A DNA stretch of 22,874 bases from Candidatus Daviesbacteria bacterium (GTDB taxonomy: Bacteria > Patescibacteriota > Microgenomatia > Daviesbacterales > UBA10151). The stretch spans positions 1-22,874 of the forward strand of contig JACPKO010000035.1 in NCBI GenBank assembly GCA_016186985.1, read 5' to 3'. The notes beneath the pieces are model-generated. The model saw only the letters and a list, made by a program, of their open reading frames with translations. It made no database searches and was not told where the DNA came from. Both the position numbers and the translations under genes were made by a program. Below, one piece after another: positions 1-6,845 of this stretch (position 1 is the first letter of the stretch; every line of letters starts with the position of its first letter).

Positions 1-129
1 CCCATCCCATCTTTAGAATTTGACTTTGAATTTGTAGCACCAAAAACAAGATATAAAAGGATAATAACTCGGACGGATGCTTTAGGAAGAATAATTCACT
101 CAAAACCACCAGCATTTTTGCTAAGATGA
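1..129 (+). CDS. C-terminal fragment of an unidentified protein
   Basis: Frame 1 is open from the first base to a TGA at 127-129, giving 42 residues that end in ...KPPAFLLR. The gene starts outside the window. The stop lies four bases before the next start codon, the spacing expected inside an operon, and the fragment is rich in charged residues with no stop over 126 bases of AT-rich DNA. I do not recognise the family. It could be chance, since 42 codons is short. Confidence 0.45.
   Translation, partial: PIPSLEFDFEFVAPKTRYKRIITRTDALGRIIHSKPPAFLLR
119..127 (+). promoter_or_regulatory. Possible extended -10 box for the TauE-like gene
   Basis: TGcTAAGAT ends six bases before the ATG at 134, so a transcript would begin at or next to the start codon. 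It overlaps the end of the preceding reading frame. It is the weakest match among the -10 boxes seen in the window. Confidence 0.3.
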
Positions 130-133
130 TAAT

Positions 134-853
134 ATGAGTATATTATTCTTTCTTTCCGCTTTTGCCGCAGAGATTATAGGAACAATAGCCGGGTTTGGTT
201 CGTCAACTGTTTTTTTACCACTTGCGCTTTTATTCTTTGATTTTAAAACATCACTTGTTTTGGTTGCCTTCTTTCATATCTTTGGCAATATCAGCAGGAT
301 TAGTTTTTTTAGGTCTGGACTTGATAGACATATCCTTATAATTTTTGGTATTCCAAGTGTTCTGTTAACCCTCATTGGAGCTTTGCTTGTTTCCTATCTT
401 CCTCAAGAGATGTTGAAGGGTATTTTAGGAGTATTTTTAATTATCTATTCCATTATTTCTTTATGGAAAGATGACTTAAAGGTAAGACCATCACTTTTTA
501 ATTCGGTAATTGGAGGCGGGCTGTCAGGTTTCCTTGCTGGACTTATCGGAACAGGCGGAGCGTTGCGGGGAGCATTTTTGACTGCCTTTGCATTACCAAA
601 GGAAAAATATATCGCCACAGCGGCAGCAATTGCCCTTGGCGTTTATTTAACCAGAATACCTGTATATCTGAAAGATGGGTTTCTACAGTCTCAATATTAT
701 TGGTACATGCCAATTCTTTTTATTGTTGCATTTGCAGGTTCATTTGCAGGGAAGCAAATTGTTAAGCGGGTACCGCAAAAAACATTTCGGAAAGTGGTTC
801 TTATAGCAATTCTGATTATCGGTGTGAAATTTGTTTATGATTTGTTAGTTTAG
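134..853 (+). CDS. TauE/SafE family membrane protein (DUF81-type permease)
   Basis: This 239-residue, strongly hydrophobic protein has about seven or eight predicted membrane segments. It shows the two-repeat architecture of the TauE/SafE family: a glycine-rich G-T-I-A-G-F-G-S-S segment near residues 16-24, and a matching G-F-L-A-G-L-I-G-T-G-G segment near 131-141. The length is close to the usual 240-260 residues. Family members are proposed exporters of sulfite, sulfoacetate or other small anions across the cytoplasmic membrane; nothing here fixes the substrate. The ATG at 134 has no Shine-Dalgarno sequence but follows a weak -10 box by six bases. The family is fairly sure, the function is not. 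Confidence 0.8.
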   Translation: MSILFFLSAFAAEIIGTIAGFGSSTVFLPLALLFFDFKTSLVLVAFFHIFGNISRISFFRSGLDRHILIIFGIPSVLLTLIGALLVSYLPQEMLKGILGVFLIIYSIISLWKDDLKVRPSLFNSVIGGGLSGFLAGLIGTGGALRGAFLTAFALPKEKYIATAAAIALGVYLTRIPVYLKDGFLQSQYYWYMPILFIVAFAGSFAGKQIVKRVPQKTFRKVVLIAILIIGVKFVYDLLV

Positions 854-867
854 CTCCTGCTGTAATC

Positions 868-876
868 TGCTAAAAT
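868..876 (+). promoter_or_regulatory. Extended -10 box for ychF
   Basis: TGcTAAAAT ends seven bases before the ATG at 884. With normal promoter geometry the transcript would start within about one base of the start codon, so ychF is predicted to be leaderless. No good ribosome binding site is present to suggest otherwise. Confidence 0.6.
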
Positions 877-883
877 ATGGGAA

Positions 884-2011
884 ATGAATTTGTCCGTCGG
901 AATAGTAGGGCTTCCGAATGTTGGTAAATCTACATTATTTAATGCGCTCTTGAAAAAGAGGGTAGCGCTTTCTGCTAATTATCCTTTTGCCACAATTGAG
1001 CCTAATACCGGAGTTGTGGCAGTGCCTGATGAAAGACTGGGGAAGCTGGCTGAGTTAACTAAAGCTGAGGAGAAGATGGAAAGTCTTCCTCCCATTATGC
1101 CTGCGGTTGTTGAATTTGTGGACATTGCCGGTTTAGTAAAGGGTGCGAGTACAGGAGCAGGGTTGGGGAATCAGTTCTTATCCCATATTAGAGAAGTTGA
1201 TGCCATAATTCATGTGTTAAGAGATTTTGAAGACCCTTCGACAAGCTCAGGGCAAGTGCCTATTATCAGGGAAGGTAGTACTGACCCAAAATCAGATAGG
1301 GAAATTGTAGAAACAGAACTTGCTTTGGCAGATCTACAGGTTATAGAGAAGTTAGTCTCTGCTGCAGAAAAAGAAATAAGAGGTTCCAAAGATTCTTTGG
1401 ATCCTCAGAAATTAGAAATTTTAAAAAATATCAAGGCAGAATTAGAGCAGGGGAGAATAATAGGTAAATTTAATGTGGGGGATGAGAGACTTAAGGGTTG
1501 GTTTAATTCACTGCCGCTACTCACCATTAAACCGGCTCTCCATGTTTTTAATGTAGACGAAGGAAGCTATGCCCATAGATTGGAACACGAAGTAGCTAAT
1601 GAGAACGAAATGGTTATCTCGGCCAAGATAGAAGAAGAACTTTCAGAACTTTCAGAGCTTTCAGAGGAAGAAAGAGGGGAGTATTTAAAAGAATTAGGAA
1701 TTTCAGAACCAGGATTAAACAGGCTTATTAAAAAAGCCTATTCATTGCTTGGATTAATTTCATTCTTAACTGCTGGGAAAAAAGAAGTTAGAGCTTGGAC
1801 TATAAAAAAAGGCACAAAAGCTCCTCAAGCTGCCGGAGTAATTCATACAGATTTTGAAAAAGGTTTTATTAGATCCCAAGTTATAGAATACGAAAAATTA
1901 ATTGAAGCGGGGTCTTTGAAAACCGCAAAAGAAAAAGGTTGGGTCAGGACCGAAGGGAAAGAATATGAAATGAAGGATGGGGATGTTGTTGAGTTTTTGG
2001 TGAGTAACTAA
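884..2011 (+). CDS. ychF: Obg-like ATPase YchF (OLA1 family)
   Basis: This 375-residue P-loop NTPase binds ribosomes and hydrolyses ATP in preference to GTP. The sequence shows the G1 loop GLPNVGKST (9-17), G3 D-I-A-G-L-V-K-G (80-87), and the family's altered G4 N-V-D-E (223-226), which explains the ATP preference. The C-terminal TGS domain (about 295-375) contains the hallmark A-P-Q-A-A-G-V-I-H-T-D-F-E stretch. Length and domain order are normal for the family. An insertion of about seven residues, P-S-T-S-S-G-Q (118-124), interrupts the usual loop after F-E-D; it is encoded by a palindromic DNA repeat (see 1234-1252) and looks acquired. The gene probably has its own promoter. Confidence 0.96.
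   Translation: MNLSVGIVGLPNVGKSTLFNALLKKRVALSANYPFATIEPNTGVVAVPDERLGKLAELTKAEEKMESLPPIMPAVVEFVDIAGLVKGASTGAGLGNQFLSHIREVDAIIHVLRDFEDPSTSSGQVPIIREGSTDPKSDREIVETELALADLQVIEKLVSAAEKEIRGSKDSLDPQKLEILKNIKAELEQGRIIGKFNVGDERLKGWFNSLPLLTIKPALHVFNVDEGSYAHRLEHEVANENEMVISAKIEEELSELSELSEEERGEYLKELGISEPGLNRLIKKAYSLLGLISFLTAGKKEVRAWTIKKGTKAPQAAGVIHTDFEKGFIRSQVIEYEKLIEAGSLKTAKEKGWVRTEGKEYEMKDGDVVEFLVSN
1234..1252. repeat. Palindromic repeat embedded in ychF, copy 1
   Basis: The repeat is cccttcgacaagctcaggg: arms CCCT and AGGG around the core TCGACAAGCTC. It is read in frame as P-S-T-S-S-G (residues 118-123, the next codon being Q124). The 15 bases cttcgacaagctcag recur at 22799-22813 in the his leader with different but still complementary arms. 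This identifies a dispersed element rather than native ychF sequence. Confidence 0.75.
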
Positions 2012-2032
2012 TACCTTTTTATAAAAATAGTG

Positions 2033-2038
2033 TAAAAT
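2033..2038 (+). promoter_or_regulatory. -10-like TAAAAT overlapping the annotated start of the 2037 gene
   Basis: TAAAAT overlaps the ATG at 2037. If it is the promoter, the transcript would begin near 2045 and the in-frame GTG at 2046, seven bases downstream, would be the start, as at the leaderless genes nearby. Confidence 0.35.
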
Positions 2039-2690
2039 GGTAAATGTGGATGATACACCTGAGAGAGATGAAGAAAAAGAAGCAGTGGATTGGGCAGAGA
2101 CTTATTTAAAAAAACTACGAATAGAACCTGCTACTAATCCAGACAATGAAGATCTAAAAGATATTCTGGATCCTGAAGAGTCAAGGGTTATTGCAAGGGA
2201 GATAATTAACCATTTTTTTCGACTCGCTTTAATAGATCCGGATCTAAAAATGGCAATAGGGCATTCTTTGATCCAAAGTCATTGCTCAAAACAACGGGGG
2301 AATAACGAACCTAATCAGCAGCCTAGTACTGACTGGATTTTCGCAAGAGGAGAAGCGCAATACTTAGTCAGGGCTTCAGTTGGAGAAGATGATTCGTTTC
2401 TTTTAATTGAGAGGCGGCCACGAAAAACTGGAAGAGTTTATCCTTATCAAGTTCCAAGTACCACCTCGGATACTGATAGTAATTTTGAAGTGATACAAAT
2501 TCAGCGAATCGATCATCCCAATAATAGAATAGGTTCGATTTTGTTCGCTAGTCAAAAGATTTTTGATCAAACCAGAGGAAAGGCTACCGGAGATTCTAAA
2601 GCTGCTTTAAGAGGTGTCAATGATATGCTTGGTAGTTTAGGTGGTCAACCAATTGATTTTTCCAAATTTACCCAAAAACCCCTTCAATAA
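2037..2690 (+). CDS. Unidentified acidic cytoplasmic protein
   Basis: This protein has 217 residues and no recognised family. The first 40 residues are very acidic and probably helical (E/D-rich, D-E-E-K-E-A-V-D-W-A-E-T-Y-L-K-K-L). A mixed central region follows with F-A-R-G-E-A-Q-Y-L-V-R-A and S-F-L-L-I-E-R-R-P-R, likely beta strands, and the tail is polar. There is no signal peptide or membrane segment. The start is ambiguous: ATG at 2037 or GTG at 2046, because a -10-like box overlaps the ATG. It lies between ychF and an acyltransferase, each with its own probable promoter, so the context does not suggest a role. Confidence 0.65.
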   Translation: MVNVDDTPERDEEKEAVDWAETYLKKLRIEPATNPDNEDLKDILDPEESRVIAREIINHFFRLALIDPDLKMAIGHSLIQSHCSKQRGNNEPNQQPSTDWIFARGEAQYLVRASVGEDDSFLLIERRPRKTGRVYPYQVPSTTSDTDSNFEVIQIQRIDHPNNRIGSILFASQKIFDQTRGKATGDSKAALRGVNDMLGSLGGQPIDFSKFTQKPLQ

Positions 2691-2731
2691 AAAATTCTAA
2701 GTTTAATTTCTAACTTTATAACTTGCGACTC

Positions 2732-2749
2732 ACGAAGTTGTTACTTCGT
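2732..2749. repeat. Small perfect hairpin in the 2691-2820 intergenic region
   Basis: ACGAAGT and ACTTCGT form a perfect 7-bp stem around a TGTT loop. There is no T-tract on either side, so it is not a standard intrinsic terminator. It sits about 55 bases before the next promoter and may be an mRNA 3'-end or a degenerate repeat. Confidence 0.4.
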
Positions 2750-2802
2750 AATAAACTCCCTTAGTAACTCCTCTTTTTCTAATAAAACCTAAATCTTTTA
2801 TA

Positions 2803-2811
2803 TGCTAAAAT
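2803..2811 (+). promoter_or_regulatory. Extended -10 box for the acyltransferase gene
   Basis: TGcTAAAAT is identical to the ychF box. It ends nine bases before the ATG at 2821, predicting a 5' leader of only about three bases. Confidence 0.55.
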
Positions 2812-2820
2812 CCAACAATT

Positions 2821-3786
2821 ATGAGTCCGGATATAAAAAGACAGGCGTTGGGTTTTGCAGAAAGAGCTGGTTTAGTAAACCAGTTGGGACGGCATATCGC
2901 ATCCAGATTTCCTAAAATAGTGAGGGTTGATCCATTTACTCCTGAATTTCAAACAGCATTCAGAGGGTTGACAGATGATGGCGGAGTACCATTATTAGTC
3001 TTTGGCCATTTTAATCATATGGATCCAATCGTAGGAGCCCATTTGTGCAAAGGTTTAGTGGATTTATCAAAAGAAGGCGATCCCAAAAAGCAGCTTAATG
3101 GATTTGTTGCGACTCTTGCGAAATCAGTAAAGGAAGGAAAACAAAGCCCGTTACTAAAAGGGCTCTATCCAACCATGGAGGCTTATGCCAACTTACGGAG
3201 TGTTGAATTTGTGGAGATTACAAGAGAAGTAGATGTTAGAAGGTATGGTATGAAAAAGGATCGCGCAGAAATTGATTTGCTGAAAGCAAGGGTAAAACGC
3301 GAAGGTGTAGGGGTAGTGATTTTAGCCGGAGGTACTGTTCAGCCCGGCAGACATCCTGAAGGAAAAAAGGGGGATGATATTTTTGGATTAAAAAAGTTAG
3401 AGGATGGAGATACAGACATTACCTCTATGTTTGCTGTAATGGGAAGGTGGGGCAGGGATTTAAATCAATATCCTTACTTCGTTCCTGTTGGAATAAACAG
3501 AACCTATAGGTTTTTAAGTTCAGATAGTTTAATGATGACTCCTGAAGGGATAGCTTCGATCTATGACAGGCCATGGAAAATATTATCCTTGTTGGGTATA
3601 GAGAGGATGTTTGTCGATATTAAAGTTGGGATGCCCCTGATGGCAGAGGATATGGCCGGTTCTTTGGGAACAGACTGGAGAAATAATCCAAATGAGATTA
3701 ATAATCTTTTAATGAGACGGGTTGCGTTATTATTGCCGCCAAATGCCAGGGGAGAATTTTCTAATTTGACTTCAAGCGGATCCTAG
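2821..3786 (+). CDS. PlsC-like lysophospholipid acyltransferase family protein
   Basis: This protein has 321 residues. The assignment rests on the H-x4-D catalytic motif in F-G-H-F-N-H-M-D-P (His63, Asp68), a later H-P-E-G-K-K-G segment (178-184) matching the family's F-P-E-G-T-R substrate motif, and Y-F-V-P-V-G-I-N-R further on, like the family's fourth block. These enzymes move an acyl chain onto lysophosphatidate or related lipids at the inner membrane. No strong membrane helix is visible, so attachment would be peripheral. The motifs are variant, with an inserted stretch before motif II, and the substrate is unknown. The upstream -10 box suggests single-gene leaderless transcription. Confidence 0.6.
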   Translation: MSPDIKRQALGFAERAGLVNQLGRHIASRFPKIVRVDPFTPEFQTAFRGLTDDGGVPLLVFGHFNHMDPIVGAHLCKGLVDLSKEGDPKKQLNGFVATLAKSVKEGKQSPLLKGLYPTMEAYANLRSVEFVEITREVDVRRYGMKKDRAEIDLLKARVKREGVGVVILAGGTVQPGRHPEGKKGDDIFGLKKLEDGDTDITSMFAVMGRWGRDLNQYPYFVPVGINRTYRFLSSDSLMMTPEGIASIYDRPWKILSLLGIERMFVDIKVGMPLMAEDMAGSLGTDWRNNPNEINNLLMRRVALLLPPNARGEFSNLTSSGS

Positions 3787-3813
3787 TGCTTGAATTCACA
3801 GCCTCCGATCAGG

Positions 3814-3819
3814 TAAAAT
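3814..3819 (+). promoter_or_regulatory. Promoter of the rpsF-ssb-rpsR cluster
   Basis: TAAAAT at 3814-3819 is preceded by TTGAAT at 3790-3795 (18-base spacing, four of six matches to the -35 consensus). The expected start of transcription is about 3826, leaving an 85-base leader before rpsF. Confidence 0.5.
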
Positions 3820-3825
3820 AACCCA

Positions 3826-3906
3826 ATGCAAAAAGAAGGACCTGCTTCGCGCTTTTGTGTAGGCAATTATACAACGCGCTCGCAGAACCTGTTTTTTGCA
3901 GAGTAA
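3826..3906 (+). CDS. Possible 26-codon leader ORF upstream of rpsF
   Basis: An ATG lies six bases after the -10 box, exactly where leaderless genes start elsewhere in this window, and an open frame of 26 codons runs to TAA at 3904-3906, four bases before the rpsF start. The peptide (MQKEGPASRFCVGN...) matches nothing I know. Translation through this frame would unfold the hairpin at 3842-3885, so it could act as a coupling leader peptide. The frame could equally be accidental over a structured non-coding leader. Confidence 0.3.
   Translation: MQKEGPASRFCVGNYTTRSQNLFFAE
3842..3885 (+). promoter_or_regulatory. Structured rpsF leader hairpin (candidate S6:S18 autoregulatory site)
   Basis: An interrupted stem pairs CTGC (3842-3845) with GCAG (3882-3885), GCGC (3849-3852) with GCGC (3876-3879), and TTGTGTA (3855-3861) with TATACAA (3868-3874), closing a six-base loop GGCAAT. 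Many bacteria fold an RNA before rpsF that binds the S6:S18 complex to repress translation; the position fits. I do not see the CCG-containing bulge of the described motif in a convincing place. A T6 run follows six bases after the stem. Confidence 0.45.
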
Positions 3907-3910
3907 TATT

Positions 3911-4279
3911 ATGCAAAAATATACCTTAACTGTACTGATTAATGAAAAAGTCCCAGAGGCGGACCGGAATGCAATTTTTGAATCAATCAAGAAAGATTTC
4001 GGCAGCTTAACCGGCGAAGATATTTGGGGAGTCAGGTCTTTAGCCTATGAAATAAAACACAACAATAAAGCTTTTTACGCTCATTTTGAATTTGAGGCAG
4101 AACCTGATGCTGTTATTGCCCTTGACAAAAACATAAGATTAAATGAGGATATAATCAGGTACTTAATAGTAAAGAGAAAAGACAAAAGAGCGAAGAGGCA
4201 ACTAACAAAAAAAATAGAAGAAAAAATTGAAGCGAAGGAAGAAACTCAGGTAAAAACAAAAAAGGGTAAAACAAGTTAA
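3911..4279 (+). CDS. rpsF: 30S ribosomal protein S6
   Basis: This protein has 122 residues. The ATG at 3911 is chosen because S6 begins with a short M-x-x-Y-x-L beta strand, here M-Q-K-Y-T-L-T-V-L; an upstream in-frame alternative at 3896 would add five residues lying inside the leader. The ferredoxin-like fold is recognisable: V-P-E-A-D-R-N-A-I-F-E-S-I helix, D-I-W-G-V-R-S-L-A-Y-E-I-K-H-N strand, A-F-Y-A-H-F-E-F strand, I-R-L-N-E-D-I-I-R-Y-L-I-V. A lysine/glutamate-rich tail follows. It forms a heterodimer with S18 on the 30S platform; the S18 gene is two genes downstream. The stop lies four bases before ssb. Confidence 0.95.
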   Translation: MQKYTLTVLINEKVPEADRNAIFESIKKDFGSLTGEDIWGVRSLAYEIKHNNKAFYAHFEFEAEPDAVIALDKNIRLNEDIIRYLIVKRKDKRAKRQLTKKIEEKIEAKEETQVKTKKGKTS

Positions 4280-4283
4280 AAAA

Positions 4284-4823
4284 ATGGCAAGTAGATCCTG
4301 GAACAGAGTAGAATTAATTGGAAATTTAACCCGTGACCCTGAGATGCGCTACACCCCTTCAGGAGCAGCTGTCGTCACATTTACAATCGCAACCAACCGC
4401 ACCTTTGTTTCCGACGGTGAGAAAAGAGAAGAGGCAGACTTCCACCGGTGTGTGGCATGGAATAAATTAGCCGAACTTTGCAACCAGCTTTTGAAAAAAG
4501 GAAATAGAGTGTTTGTTTCGGGACGTCTTCAAAACCGTTCCTGGGACACTCCGGAGGGCCAAACCCGTTATATTACAGAAATTGTTATCGAAGATATGAT
4601 CCTTTTGACCAGTAGAAATAACGGGGAATCAGTAGAATCCACCCAGGATGAGCCTCCCGTTGCTTCAAGAAATGCGGATGAAATGCCGGGTGAAAAACTC
4701 AAATCTGAAAACTCAAAAGTTAAAACTGAAGAAAAAGAATCTTCTGAGCCTGAAGCTAAGCCAGAAAAATCAGCTAAACCGGAAAAGGAAGAAATTGAAA
4801 ACCTTGATGACCTGCCTTTCTAG
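4284..4823 (+). CDS. ssb: Single-stranded DNA-binding protein
   Basis: This 179-residue SSB coats single-stranded DNA as a homotetramer during replication and repair. The OB fold occupies about residues 1-110, with N-R-V-E-L-I-G-N-L-T-R-D-P-E at the start, F-T-I-A-T-N-R and V-F-V-S-G-R-L. A disordered, charged linker leads to the conserved acidic tip D-D-L-P-F at the extreme C-terminus, which recruits partner proteins. The position between rpsF and rpsR is the classical order. The linker DNA at about 4694-4728 is A-rich and resembles the left arm of the dispersed repeat seen at 6846 and 12992, so part of the linker may derive from that element. No Shine-Dalgarno site is visible; translation is likely coupled to rpsF. 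Confidence 0.96.
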   Translation: MASRSWNRVELIGNLTRDPEMRYTPSGAAVVTFTIATNRTFVSDGEKREEADFHRCVAWNKLAELCNQLLKKGNRVFVSGRLQNRSWDTPEGQTRYITEIVIEDMILLTSRNNGESVESTQDEPPVASRNADEMPGEKLKSENSKVKTEEKESSEPEAKPEKSAKPEKEEIENLDDLPF

Positions 4824-4849
4824 TGTTGGAAATTCAAAGGTCTATAGTA

Positions 4850-4855
4850 TATAAT
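4850..4855 (+). promoter_or_regulatory. Internal promoter before rpsR
   Basis: A perfect TATAAT ends eight bases before the rpsR ATG at 4864. TTGGAA at 4826-4831 (18-base spacing) is a possible -35. rpsR can therefore be transcribed on its own as a nearly leaderless mRNA, as well as with rpsF and ssb. Confidence 0.6.
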
Positions 4856-4863
4856 TCCAAATT

Positions 4864-5085
4864 ATGGCAGATTCTGTTATTAAGAAAAAAACATGTTTTT
4901 TTTGTGACAACTCAAAAGAGCCTGCGTTTACGGACTCGGCTTCTTTGCGCAGGTTTATGTCGGATAGGTCAAGAATTAATCCCAAGCAGCGCTCGGGTGT
5001 CTGCAGCAAACACCAAAGGGGATTATCTTCCCAAATCAAATATGCGAGACACCTGGCAATGCTGCCATTCATTACAAGAGCCTAA
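4864..5085 (+). CDS. rpsR: 30S ribosomal protein S18, zinc-ribbon type
   Basis: This protein has 73 residues. It carries the C-F-F-C pair (Cys11, Cys14) and C-S-K-H (Cys47, His50), giving a potential zinc site as in the cysteine-containing paralogs of S18. The C-terminal R-G-L-S-S-Q-I-K-Y-A-R-H-L-A-M-L-P-F is the standard S18 signature (x-x-Q-R-x-x-x-x-A-I-K-R-A-R-x-x-A-L-L-P-Y/F). It pairs with S6 on the 30S platform. rplI, often next in this cluster, is absent. Other overlapping frames here are noncoding. Confidence 0.96.
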   Translation: MADSVIKKKTCFFCDNSKEPAFTDSASLRRFMSDRSRINPKQRSGVCSKHQRGLSSQIKYARHLAMLPFITRA

Positions 5086-5102
5086 TTTTAACTTTTGAGT
5101 TT
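5086..5102. repeat. 17-base inverted match to the ssb linker
   Basis: The reverse complement AAACTCAAAAGTTAAAA is identical to 4709-4725 inside ssb. The pair flanks rpsR, and this arm begins immediately after the rpsR stop codon. In a joint ssb-rpsR transcript the arms could pair. Confidence 0.5.
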
Positions 5103-5107
5103 GTGTT

Positions 5108-5116
5108 TGTTATACT
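5108..5116 (+). promoter_or_regulatory. Extended -10 box for the 5123 gene
   Basis: TGtTATACT ends six bases before the ATG at 5123, predicting a leaderless start. I see no -35 at the right distance. Confidence 0.55.
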
Positions 5117-5122
5117 TAATTC

Positions 5123-5713
5123 ATGCCCCACCTAAGCGGTGTTTTTGAACAATTTCCTAATCTGGATAAAGTTTCCTCTTTAAATTTATCTGCCTGGCTG
5201 CATATACAAGTCGATAAACATAACCTGGCTAATATTTTAGGCAACAGGATTATTTATCCTCAAACTGTTGCTTTGACTAAGTCGGATTTGGAGATCGATC
5301 TGGCTATTTTAAGGGAGGCGCTCAAACAAAGACCAGCATTGGTTTATGAACCGCAGACAAACAAGATTTATATTCCCGAATTATTCCTGCAGCGTTTCCC
5401 GCCTTTGACGAGACTCGCCGGTGTGATAATAGAGGCAATAAATCCCAAAGGAGTTATCCAAATATACCTTAAAGATAAAACACAAGTAAAACTTCTAGGT
5501 TCCTTAATCAGCCCTCCAAATGTTAGCAAACTTGTGAAAGATAAAGGGAAGATTAAAATTGTTGTAATGGGGGTCGAAGGAACCTTGAGTCCAAATACTT
5601 TATCAATTTCCAGGATTGTTGCTCCGCAAATTAAGATGAAGATCGAAAATACTTCGTACTCAGTCCCTGGAGGTGAATTGGGGGTTGTTATAGACTTAAG
5701 GGTTAAAAGTTAA
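5123..5713 (+). CDS. Conserved-looking unknown protein, first of a coupled pair
   Basis: This 196-residue soluble protein has alternating strands and helices and no membrane segment or known motif that I can name. The C-terminal half contains a beta-rich segment (G-V-I-Q-I-Y-L-K-D-K-T-Q-V-K-L-L-G-S-L-I) and ends with G-G-E-L-G-V-V-I-D-L-R-V. The next gene starts on the base after this stop codon, so the two products are probably made in a fixed ratio and may form a complex. The function is unknown. Confidence 0.75.
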   Translation: MPHLSGVFEQFPNLDKVSSLNLSAWLHIQVDKHNLANILGNRIIYPQTVALTKSDLEIDLAILREALKQRPALVYEPQTNKIYIPELFLQRFPPLTRLAGVIIEAINPKGVIQIYLKDKTQVKLLGSLISPPNVSKLVKDKGKIKIVVMGVEGTLSPNTLSISRIVAPQIKMKIENTSYSVPGGELGVVIDLRVKS

Positions 5714-6844
5714 ATGGCTACGCTGCTTTATGCAAATCACAGGATCAGGGTAAACTCCGGAATCTGCAGACTTGTTAAACGGACTCTTAAAGGTCCGGGA
5801 ACAATTTTGGCCAGCAAAAACGCTGAAGTTTCACCACATGATGTTTTAGGACATTATAAATTAACCGCAGGGTTTACCAAGGTTAATTTAGCTAACGAAC
5901 TAAATGTTAGGCCTTTGGATGTAAAGAGATATCTTAAAAAAGAGGTCGGCAGGACAGTTTTTAAAGGAGAATTGCTGGCGCAAAAAAAAGGCTTGTTTGG
6001 TACCAGTCAAATAATCGCACCGACTGATTCTATTTTTGAAAGCTTGAACGATAAAACCGGTGAGGCGACCTTGAGGCTTATACCCAAAGATGTTTCCCTT
6101 ACCTCCGGTGTCTTTGGGGTAGTTCAGGACATTGATGCAGTGCGGGGGGAAGTTTCTATTAAGTGTATGAGTACAGAAGTATATGGAATTTTGGGGACCG
6201 GCAGCGAAAAGGAAGGATTTATGAATGTCATTTCAGGCCCGGGGGATTTAGTCAATGCTTCTCAAATAACCACTGCCCACCGCGGCCAGATATTAGTGGC
6301 CGGTTCTCTTGTTATGGAGGAGGCGATAAAGAAAGCCTTAACATGTAATGTCAGTGGAATTATCTGTGGAGGCTTAAATATGGATGATTATTTATCAATG
6401 GCAGTAAGCCTGGTGCCCAGTAAAAGGGTTGGTACGGAAATCGGAATTTCTCTTATTGCCACTGAGGGTTTTGGGTTATTACCGATTGGTGAAGATTTTG
6501 AGGAAATTTTTGGAAGCCATAATAATAAATTTGCTATAGTAAACGGGAATTTAGGAATGATTTTATTGCCAAGCAACGATCCAGATAGTATACTTGGGTG
6601 CAGAAAAGTCAGTCTGCCTGACAACCAGGCTTTGGGTGCAAGACCTGAACTGGGAATCAGCGAAATAAAGATCGGTTTAAAAGTAAGGTTAATCTGGCCT
6701 CCTTTTATGGGAACTCAGGGTGTTGTCAAAAACATTGATGAAACACCAACAACTCTTGATTCCGGTATTTCAACCTATATGCTGACAATCGACACCAAAA
6801 CCAGGAAGATGAGAGTGCCTTATAGTAATGTGGAGATAATTTAA
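5714..6844 (+). CDS. Unknown protein with barrel-like N-terminus and KOW-like C-terminus
   Basis: This 376-residue protein starts immediately after the upstream stop, implying translational coupling. Residues about 70-115 resemble a barrel-sandwich or biotinyl-like region (V-F-K-G-E-L-L-A-Q-K-K-G). The middle has glycine-rich strand-turn stretches (about 190-260: G-Q-I-L-V-A-G-S-L-V, I-I-C-G-G-L-N-M-D-D, I-S-L-I-A-T-E-G-F-G). The last 50 residues look like a KOW/SH3-type beta barrel (G-L-K-V-R-L-I-W-P-P-F-M-G-T-Q-G-V-V). It has no membrane segments. I recall similar uncharacterised proteins from Chloroflexi and CPR bacteria but cannot verify this. KOW-like ends suggest RNA or ribosome contacts; that is speculation. 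Confidence 0.75.
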   Translation: MATLLYANHRIRVNSGICRLVKRTLKGPGTILASKNAEVSPHDVLGHYKLTAGFTKVNLANELNVRPLDVKRYLKKEVGRTVFKGELLAQKKGLFGTSQIIAPTDSIFESLNDKTGEATLRLIPKDVSLTSGVFGVVQDIDAVRGEVSIKCMSTEVYGILGTGSEKEGFMNVISGPGDLVNASQITTAHRGQILVAGSLVMEEAIKKALTCNVSGIICGGLNMDDYLSMAVSLVPSKRVGTEIGISLIATEGFGLLPIGEDFEEIFGSHNNKFAIVNGNLGMILLPSNDPDSILGCRKVSLPDNQALGARPELGISEIKIGLKVRLIWPPFMGTQGVVKNIDETPTTLDSGISTYMLTIDTKTRKMRVPYSNVEII

Positions 6845-6845
6845 T

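Noticed and set aside
4648..5098. Frames overlapping ssb and rpsR on both strands
   Set aside because: They are shadows of A-rich ssb linker and of S18, with no start signals of their own.
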